Positions 11,372 to 18,510 of a stretch of 64,000 nucleotides of DNA are shown here, in pieces (within the stretch, counting starts at the first letter, position 1; every line of letters begins with the position of its first letter). The position numbers and the translations under genes are program-made. Source of the stretch: Lichenostomus cassidix (taxonomy: Eukaryota > Chordata > Aves > Passeriformes > Meliphagidae); contig CM039196.1 of the NCBI GenBank assembly GCA_008360975.2, forward strand, positions 1-64,000. The letters are read 5' to 3'. The notes beneath the pieces were generated by a model. That model was given only the letters and a program-made list of their open reading frames with translations, ran no database searches and was not told where the DNA came from.

Positions 11372-11558
11372 GTCGGTTCTCGGCCTTTTGGCTGAAGTCA
11401 AGTGCGGTGTGTGGTGTTATCGGCTTAGTGCCTAATCCTTCCGCGATGAGAGCATCTGTCATTAATCTGATCTCACTATTTGAGAGTCGGACGGGGAGCT
11501 GGCTTCTTCCAGTCCGCGTATTGTCCCGGCATTGCGGTGCGTCCGCGCAGGGTGCACC
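11372..11558 (+). ncRNA. U2 snRNA-like copy 2, diverged (probable pseudogene)
   Basis: The segment starts GTCGGTTCTCGGCCTTTTGGCT and ends GGGTGCACC, so both ends of U2 are recognisable and the length (187) equals copy 1. Internally it has decayed: GTAGTA is replaced by GCGGTG (11404-11409), the stem IIa and IIb arms no longer match, and the Sm site is reduced to TATTTGAG (11477-11484). The stem IV region retains CATTGCGGTGC. The RNA could hardly act as canonical U2, yet PSE, DSE and 3' box remain recognisable, so transcription is possible. Confidence 0.75.
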
Positions 11559-11578
11559 CCCGTCAGGGACCTTTGCTT

Positions 11579-11591
11579 GGTTCAAAACAGA
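11579..11591 (+). terminator. snRNA 3' box of copy 2
   Basis: GGTTCAAAACAGA begins 21 bases after the copy 2 RNA end. It fits the vertebrate snRNA 3' box consensus well (GTTN, AAA, then AGA) and is the best match of the cluster. Confidence 0.65.
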
Positions 11592-12377
11592 TTAAAATCA
11601 GAAATAGTGGGAATTGTCGAAGCTGTCCCGCACTGTCGCCCACCCTTTTCTGTTGAAATAACGCTTCTCCGCTTCCCGAGCGGCTGCCAGGCTCGGGCGG
11701 CGGTGATTCTCTCCCTTCTCCCCTCGCAGGTGCCGCGAGACGGCGGCGCCTCCCGCGCGCACTTTTTTGGGTTAAACTCCGTGATTTCGCCGCTTTCCGG
11801 GTGAGTTTAAACCTTTTCTCAGGGAAATAAAGGATAATAATGCTGTTTAAATGAATCGGGGAGGGGATTTGGGCAGTTTTACCAAATAAATCCGTGAGGG
11901 AGGTGAGGAGCGGGGCGGGGAGCCGAGCGGGTCTCTTTTTTGCAGCTCTTCGATCGCGGGTGTTGCTACGATGCAAATAAAGATCTCGATTCTTTTTAAA
12001 AACACGGATTTTGTTTATTTGTGAGGTAAAAAAAGGTGCAAAACCTCAGCGGAGCCGCTTCGGCAGCGGCCGGGAGGTCCTGGGGGTGACCTAGGAGATC
12101 CCGGGAGTCCCCAAAGCCGGAAAATTCCCTGAAGCCCCCCCGGAACCTCCCCGGTTTCCTCAGCAATTTTGGGGGCGATGCGACAATTTTGGGGGATTTT
12201 CGGGCGTTCCCCGTGTCCTCCCCGGGATTTCCCCTCTCCCCTGCTCTTACCGCAGCCCCGAGGGTCCCTCTGCCGCCCCCGAAAAGCCCCAGAAAGGGGC
12301 GAGGGATCCCCCGACCCCCGCTGTCCCGAACCCGCCCGGCAGAGCGGGCCGGGCCCGAGCCGCGCCTCGTGAGGGAA
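11592..12377. repeat. snRNA spacer, copy 2 of a tandem duplication
   Basis: Homologous to the spacer after copy 1 (9698-10440) in the same order and orientation, including GATGCAAATAAA (11970-11981, with a perfect octamer at 11971-11978) and CTAGGAGATCCCGGGAGTCC. No coding gene; the open frames on either strand are GC-rich chance frames. Confidence 0.8.
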
Positions 12378-13530
12378 ATGCAAATGAGGAGGCTGTCGGC
12401 GGGGTTTGCGGCGGCGGCGGCTGGGGGGGAGGGGGGGAAGCGGGCGGGGGCGGGGTTATGCAAATCGGCATGACCTCATGCCCGAAGTGCATCCTGGGAG
12501 AAATGGGCGGGGTTATGCAAATCGGCATGACCTCATACCCAAGGTGCATCCTGGGAGAAATAGGCGGGGTTATGCAAATCGGCATGACCTCATGCCCGAA
12601 TGGCATCCTGGGAGAAATGGGCGGGGTTATGCAAATCGGCATGACCTCATACCCGAATGGCATCCTGGGAGAAATGGGCGGGGTTATGCAAATCGGCATG
12701 ACCTCATGCCCGAATGGAATCCTGGGAGAAATGGGCGGGGTTATGCAAATCGGCATGACCTCATGCCCGAAGTGCATCCTGGGAGAAATGGGCGGGGTTA
12801 TGCAAATCGGCATGACCTCATGCCCGAATGGAATCCTGGGAGAAATGGGCGGGGTTATGCAAATCGGCATGACCTCATGCCCGAAGTGCATCCTGGGAGA
12901 AATGGGCGGGGTTATGCAAATCGAGATGACCTCATGCCCGAATGGCATCCTGGGAGAAATAGGCGGGGTTATGCAAATCGGCATGACCTCATACCCAAGG
13001 TGCATCCTGGGAGAAATGGGCGGGGTTATGCAAATCGGCATGACCTCATACCCGAATGGCATCCTGGGAGAAATGGGCGGGGTTATGCAAATCGGCATGA
13101 CCTCATGCCCGAAGTGCATCCTGGGAGAAATGGGCGGGGTTATGCAAATCGGCATGACCTCATGCCCGAAGGGAATCCTGGGAGAAATGGGCGGGGTTAT
13201 GCAAATCGGCATGACCTCATGCCCGAAGTGCATCCTGGGAGAAATGGGCGGGGTTATGCAAATCGAGATGACCTCATGCCCGAATGGCATCCTGGGAGAA
13301 ATAGGCGGGGTTATGCAAATCATGGCATCCTGGGAGAAATGGGCGGGGTTATGCAAATCGGCATGACCTCATGCCCGAACGGCATCTTGGGGAAAATGGG
13401 CGGGGTTATGCAAACTAAATGAAACGCGGCGCGAATTGCAGTCTCGGTAAAGGGGCGGGGTCATGCAAATTAAAGCACAATCCCGCATGAATGGCGTCTG
13501 GGGAAACGAGGTCCGGCCATGCAAATTAGA
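12378..13530 (+). repeat. Tandem 57-bp snRNA-enhancer-like array 2
   Basis: Sixteen octamers spaced exactly 57 bases (12458 to 13313), then one after only 38 bases (13351). ATGCAAAC follows at 13408, and perfect octamers at 13463 and 13519 lie in diverged units. Another perfect octamer at 12378 precedes the core. Each unit repeats the GC box, octamer, near-palindrome and SPH-like motif of array 1. The junction after CATGCCC varies among GGTGC, AGTGC, ATGGC and ATGGA. The rare variant CGAGATGACC occurs at 12922 and 13264, 342 bases (six units) apart, which shows a higher-order repeat. Confidence 0.93.
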
Positions 13531-13950
13531 TCACTGCGCGCAGCGATCTACGCCGTCATGGCGGATGAAGGTCGGTCAGGCAAACTCGATTCCTTAGCGG
13601 CGCGAATGGCATCTTGAGAGCTTTATTGGGGGATTTGCAGAGTTTAGGCCTCGGTGCGCGGGAGGCGCGGGGGGGAAATGGGGTTTCAAGCCTTTCCTGA
13701 GTCCCCGAAAAAGACCTTTTTTCCATTTTTCCCCATTTATCTCCGCAGCTCCTCTCAGCCCCGGCTCGGCAAATCCAACCGCATGGTCCGAGCGGCCAAA
13801 AACCCGAGCGCGGCACCTTCGCCGTGCCTCTGCCGGCCTGTCCAGCCCCGCTGGCCGCGCCGAGAATCCATGAAAAAACTCCTGCAGCTCCCGAGCCTTT
13901 CCGCCTCTCCCGGAGCTCCCAGCGCCTGACGAGCTTCCCGCGCGGCCGGC
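13531..13950. other. CpG-rich spacer upstream of U2-like copy 3
   Basis: No gene called. It continues the degraded edge of array 2 (GCGCGAATGGCATCTTGAGAG near 13601) into unique GC-rich sequence. Open frames here have no recognisable family. Confidence 0.5.
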
Positions 13951-13973
13951 CGGAGCGGCGGGGTGATGCATAT
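13951..13973 (+). promoter_or_regulatory. Degenerate DSE-like element of U2-like copy 3
   Basis: GCGGCGGGGTGATGCATATT repeats the GC box plus octamer arrangement of the array unit with changes in the octamer (ATGCATAT). It lies about 190-205 bases upstream of copy 3. Support is positional; the octamer is not perfect. Confidence 0.4.
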
Positions 13974-14096
13974 TAGAGACACAGAGCACCGCCGTGATTT
14001 CGGGTCAGTGCTTCAGAAACATGTGCTGACAGCGCGGGAAAACAGCGGGATAGAGTCTCTAAATTGCTCGAAAGGAGGTGCGCGGCGGCGCGGGGG

Positions 14097-14121
14097 AGAC
14101 AGCGAGGTGTGTGTTTGTCGA
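14097..14121 (+). promoter_or_regulatory. Degenerate PSE region of U2-like copy 3
   Basis: The stretch containing GGTGTGTGTTTGTCGAGCGG aligns with the copy 2 promoter (GTGTGTGTGGATAGCGGGG), and both continue into CCGCCGGGAG. The PSE core is partly lost. The alignment shows common descent of the promoters of copies 2 and 3. Confidence 0.45.
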
Positions 14122-14157
14122 GCGGGGTGCCGCCGGGAGTGGGGGAAGGAGATTGTC

Positions 14158-14344
14158 ATCGCCGCTCGGCCGTTTGGCTAAGATCGAGTGTAGTGTTTAT
14201 AGTTATTTATTCGGTTTTGGGTACGTCTTTGACGAGAGGACTTTACGTTAAGCGGGTATTTGAGCTCGGGAGTTGGGTCCAAAGCTTGCTCCCTCGGCTC
14301 CGCACATCGTCCCGGTATTGGACTGCCTCCGGCAGCGGTGCATC
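14158..14344 (+). ncRNA. U2 snRNA-like copy 3, diverged
   Basis: Again 187 bases. It starts ATCGCCGCTCGGCCGTTTGG and keeps CTAAGATCGAGTGTAGTG, with one change in the branch-recognition motif (GTAGTG, 14190-14195). The stem IIa arms are changed, the Sm site is reduced to TATTTGAG (14257-14264), the stem III tip keeps AGCTTGCTCCCTC, and the stem IV region ends GCGGTGCATCC. Less decayed than copy 2, but the Sm site has only three consecutive U, so assembly into a normal snRNP is doubtful. Most likely a pseudogene or a non-canonical transcript. Confidence 0.75.
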
Positions 14345-14363
14345 CCCACCGGGGACCTTTCGA

Positions 14364-14377
14364 CTGCCAAACACAGA
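14364..14377 (+). terminator. Possible snRNA 3' box of copy 3
   Basis: CTGCCAAACACAGA begins about 20 bases after the copy 3 end. The AAA, three bases, then AGA part fits the 3' box; the GTTT part does not. Confidence 0.45.
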
Positions 14378-14440
14378 CTGAATGCATTCGGAAACACTAA
14401 ACATCACAAGTCTGTGGGTATTCCCCCCGCGAGTTCCTGG

Positions 14441-14524
14441 CAGGGGCTCGCTGTCATCCCGGAGCTCGCTCTCACGCCCGGTGTATCTTCCCGGCAATGC
14501 GGTGCCTCCGGGAACGGCGCACCC
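14441..14524 (+). pseudogene. U2 snRNA-like copy 4, 3' half only
   Basis: Begins near the position of the Sm site (CAGGGGCTCG) and covers stems III and IV: ATCCCGGAGCTCGCTC, then GCAATGCGGTGCCTCCGGGA and a GGCGCACC end. The stem IV part shares a 17-base identical run with copy 1. The 5' half with the branch-recognition sequence is missing. GAAAAAGCACAAGGAGA downstream (about 14547-14563) may be a degraded 3' box. The sequence after it shares GGTGCCGCGAA with the spacers of copies 1 and 2. Confidence 0.65.
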
Positions 14525-14564
14525 CGCACGGGGACATTACGGTAGTGAAAAAGCACAAGGAGAG

Positions 14565-14890
14565 AGCGGTTGCTTAACTGCTATGTATATTTGTCGCAAT
14601 ATCAGACGTTATTATGTGACAAAAGGTTTGTGGCGCTTCCGAAGGTGCCGCGAAGGCAGCGCTGTCGCTTGTGGATCCCGTCCGTCCTTCTGCCTCAGCG
14701 CCCGCAACATCTCGTGCCTTAGCCCCGCCTGTCCCAGGGGCTCTGTTATAGGGCGCTAATAACGGGGAGATTAATTAGTAGGTTACACTGAAAAGGGACA
14801 GCGCAAGTCTGCTTCTGCAGGTGCTACCGGAAATACCCGAATGGTGGAGAGAGCGAGGGTAAGTATGTCAATTCATAACCCACAGCCCTA
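14565..14890. other. Edge of the CpG-rich snRNA locus
   Basis: No gene. It keeps traces of the snRNA spacer (AAGGTGCCGCGAAGGCAGCG at about 14643) and then passes into AT-rich DNA. Confidence 0.4.
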
Positions 14891-14892
14891 CT

Positions 14893-15798
14893 TCCTGGCA
14901 GCTTCTCTCTGCAGTAATTCGCACCGTGCTCAAAATTTTAGGAGGCGCAATCCCACATTGCGCATTGGGCAACTGGCTGGGAACAATGGCTCTTGTCCAC
15001 ACAAGGGACAGATTTCCACCCTCATGTCTTGCAGGCACATTGGAAGAGCCTCTGGGAGTCCAAGCACAGACAGAGCTCTGCTTCCTGGCATCTTTCATCT
15101 GGGAGGAATCCTAGGACATTCACAACTTTAACAAGAGGAATCCCACATTTGGACCCTGGCTGAAAAGACTGCCTCTTTTACACAGGTGGGAAACTTTTAC
15201 ATCCTACTTTGCTGGACACACTTGCAAATACCACTTCACATTATGACAACCGTCTCACAACACTTCATAATAACCCAGAACATCAGGTAGATAACCTGTG
15301 TCTTACCTCAATACATTCAGGCAGGTTTCATGGAAAAAAACTCAGTTTCAACCTATTTACAAACGTGTTTGGTGGCATTAGGGACAGCAAGCTTTCTTCA
15401 TATAGGTCAGAGAAATCCTTTCTTTGCACTGATTTCAATTATTCACTACCCACAACAACAGTTATAACTGTTGGTTCAGGACACCACATCTGAAGAAATA
15501 TTGCAAGTATGATGCCAAAGGAAACAAAACCAATAACCACACAAAAACTTGTTATTCACACAGGACAATGACCGTGGCCACATCTCCCTCTCTGTAGCTG
15601 GAGTACAGACCTTGGGGAGCATCTCACAGCATAGGGACTTACAAAAGCTTCACAACTATGCTGACAAGCACTTGACTGCAACAAAAAATGCTTATAATAC
15701 GTATGTTAATCTTATTTTCTCTACCGCTTGACTTTTCAGGTGCTCCCCCTACCAGACCCCACCAACAGAGGACAATGCAGCATCTCCTGGAACAACTG

Positions 15799-15833
<35 letters not shown>

Positions 15834-16290
15834 GCCACCACCAACACTGGAGCCACTCTGCTTCCATTGAGGGGAGCCAGCACAGCACAGCCCCAGCACC
15901 ACCTCTGTGACACAGCTGGCCATGGCAGGGCAGGCTGCAGCAGAAGTGCAGGGAGGCAGGACAGGAAGCCAGGAACAACCTGTGATGTGGGCCCAACACT
16001 GTGACCAGCATCATGCTTGGGGATGACAAGCACAAGTGGAGCTCCCCAGGGTAGCCCCTGGCAGCTAATCCATGTGTTCCCAGTCACCCACACAGCACAG
16101 GATCACCAGCAGCCGTGCCTCTAAACTGCCCAAGTTTCACCACAAACTGCAGTACTTGGCAGTGTGGGGCCTTTTTCTTTTCTGCTATGTGAAAATTGGG
16201 ATGATGGGGGGCTGCGTTTTAAAATTATCCACTTCAGCATTTTTCCACTGCTTTTCCTGAGCATTACAGCTACTACTTTGGAATTTGGGT
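14893..16290. repeat. Low-copy duplicated block B, copy 2
   Basis: Same-orientation homologue of 2950-4320, sharing TTCAATTATTCACTACCCAC, GGTTCAGGACACCACATCTG and GACAATGACCGTGGCCACAT. Together the two copies bracket the snRNA locus. No protein-coding function was recognised. Confidence 0.7.
15799..15832. repeat. CTG trinucleotide repeat
   Basis: About eleven CTG units with one CCG interruption at the right end, inside duplicated block B copy 2. The corresponding place in block B copy 1 lacks the expansion. Confidence 0.9.
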
Positions 16291-16610
16291 TAGCCCACAA
16301 CAATGTGGAGAGTCTTGGATACTGCCTGCATCATTTCATGAATGACCCACACTGCACCTCTTTGCACACATCCAGTGCTCAGGAGATGCACTCACATTGA
16401 ACAAGTTTGCAAAAAACAGCCTTCCGTGGGAGAAACAACAGGTGACCGTAACCCCCATTTCCTACTACCCTGCACAGCTGCAGTAGGTACAACAGAGGGG
16501 CAGAAAGGTGTTTTTAAGGTTTTATTTCAATTCTATGCTCTTATTTGCTTAAAAATAAATTACACTAATATCTATACTTTGAACCTGTTTTGCCACTCCA
16601 CGCCACCGCC

Positions 16611-16762
16611 CTCCTCCTCCTCCTCCTCCTCCTCCTCCTCCTCCTCCTCCTCCTCCTCCTCCTCCTCCTCCTCCTCCTCCTCCTCCTCATCATCATCATC
16701 CTCATCACCCTCATCATCCTCCTCATCATCCTCATCACCCTCCTCATCATCATCATCTTCTC
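16611..16762. repeat. CTC/ATC trinucleotide microsatellite
   Basis: Pure CTC repeats from 16611 to about 16688, then mixed CTC and ATC units to about 16762. Open frames of Ser, Glu or Leu across it are repeat artefacts. Confidence 0.95.
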
Positions 16763-17520
16763 CCCCCTCCTCTTCTTTCTGGTGCATAATTCTCTCTCTG
16801 CCTTAAACTACTATTGTTTGCTTCTTTTAAGGATACAGCATCATTTCACACAGAAATTTGGTTTGCTCTTTGATTCCTCCATGTTGTTCTACACCACTGC
16901 TCTGGTTATGGGTATGAGAGAAAAAAGCACAATTCCTTTTTATTATTTGGAAATTGTATGAAACGTAAGTGTGATGCACCTCTGCAGAAGCAACACTGCC
17001 ACAGCAACTGCTGCCCATGTAACACCCCATGACAACAGCAGACTGGAGGACCTGGTGTCTTTGACATCTCATACGCATATTCATACACCATTTTCAAGGA
17101 CTCTCAGATGCCTAAATCATACAACAAAAAACCAAAACACAAGGAGGAAAAAAACAAAACAGGAACATCCTAATGCAGTGCTTGACATTGCTCCTGCCAC
17201 TCCAAACTCTTGGCAGAGGCCTGAAGTGGCCATGCAGCATCCTCCCTGCTCCAGCCCATCCTCTGCAGAACAGACAGACAGGCATGGCAGGGTCACAGAC
17301 AAATGCAATACACCTCGATCCCTCCCAAAACATAATCCCACCCAACACAGGAATTCCCAGAGCAGGAGCTTATATGGGCAGATTAGTCTGAGGCACTGGT
17401 CAGGTTGTGACTCCATCTCATTTCACTGCACCGCTCCTCAACCTGAGGTGAGGCTGCTAAGAGCCTGAGCAGCCAGCACCTCGCTAAAGGTGGCAGACTT
17501 GGTCCGGCACAGGACTGGGA
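16763..17520. other. Intergenic stretch between the snRNA locus and the MMP17 3' end
   Basis: Nothing recognised beyond short chance open frames. MMP17 is transcribed towards this stretch from the right and the snRNA genes from the left. Confidence 0.4.
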
Positions 17521-17524
17521 GAAC

Positions 17525-18184
17525 TCTTTGTAGGCACCCAAGATTTATTAGAGAAATCATTACATTACAATGACTCATATACAAAGATAAGCTGCAGTGC
17601 CTTATGAAAGGCAAAGGTGTTTCTGACCCATACAAACTGATGCAGGTTACCCGGACAACCTTGACCACAGCAGGCTTGACAGTTAAACGTCGATCACCTC
17701 GCACTTAGTCTTAGTGCAGTCACAGTTTCTTCTGTCTAGTACATCCAATGGGATGTGTACATAGTGTCCACACATAATTACCACTTCCTGCCTGCTGCCT
17801 TTCTGTCACTGTCAATCTCAGCAGCATCTCTTCTGCCCCCACTCCATCCCAGTGGCTCTCACCTCCCTTGTTTGCTGTGTTTAAACATCCAGACCAACAC
17901 ATCTTTATGAAGTGGTTATACATTCACCATGAGCCCGTTCAAATCTTTACCTGGATGGGGGAATAAGAAGGTGCAGAACTCAAATCTGTAATTAGACCTT
18001 TCAACTAAAATTAAAAGGAAAGAAAACCCTAAAACAAAAACACTGTCCATTTCTCACAGAGAATTCAAACCCTTCACTGGCATGTTCCTAGGAATGTTTG
18101 TTTTTTCTTTCTGCTTGCAACACTTAGCATCATGGAATTGTATCCTGGAGCACAACAGTGTTGTCCCACCGCTGAGGTGAGATG
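17525..18184 (-). other. MMP17: MMP17 3' untranslated region with polyadenylation signal
   Basis: Sequence on the minus strand after the MMP17 stop codon (18185-18187). The first good AATAAA on that strand is at 17544-17549, about 640 bases after the stop, so cleavage is expected near 17525. The exact end is inferred. Confidence 0.55.
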
Positions 18185-18510
18185 TCATAGGGCTGCACAG
18201 AGCACTGCTGCGGTCCACACAGACAGCACAAAGCTGGCTGTCAGTCTGGCTACAGGGTGAGGGCACAGGGATGGGGTGCCCGAGGTGCAGGAGCAGACCT
18301 CGTAACCGTTCTTGGAGCGGCTCTCGTTGTTCTGCCCCAGCCTAGAGCGAGCCCCGGTCCTGCTGCTGCCAGCTGCCTCAGGGGCATCAGCCTGCATGTC
18401 ACTGCACACCAGCCAGTCCCTGGCGATCGACTGTGGGTACCCAGGCTGCACCTCCAGCTCACTGTCCAGCACCTTCCAGTACTCCTTGCCCCTGAAGAAA
18501 TAACTTGCAC
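18185..18510 (-). CDS. MMP17: MMP17 exon 10: last hemopexin blade and GPI signal
   Basis: Acceptor TTTGCAG precedes the exon. It encodes [15 protein letters not shown], the cysteine of LVCSD that should close the hemopexin disulfide, a Ser/Gly-rich stalk, [11 protein letters not shown], and a hydrophobic tail ending [12 protein letters not shown] before TGA. The tail without basic residues after it is typical of a GPI signal rather than a transmembrane anchor. Enters in phase 1, completing the Gly of DGAS. Confidence 0.95.

Noticed and set aside
10640..13420. CRISPR-like regularly spaced repeats
   Set aside because: The units are contiguous without unique spacers, the setting is vertebrate, and the units are made of snRNA promoter motifs.
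10640..13420. p53 response element in the GGGCATGA palindrome
   Set aside because: The half-site does not follow the RRRCWWGYYY pattern on both sides.
10591..13422. Long open frames across the 57-bp arrays (up to 369 codons, both strands)
   Set aside because: The unit length is a multiple of three and has no stop codon in several frames, so all copies stay open; the translated repeat matches no protein, and the motifs are regulatory DNA sites.
14432..14446. Similarity of CCTGGCAGGGG to the 5' end of U1 snRNA
   Set aside because: Only about 11 bases match and the following sequence aligns clearly with U2 stems III and IV instead.
16342..16806. Poly-Ser, poly-Glu or poly-Leu frames
   Set aside because: Translation of the CTC/ATC microsatellite.
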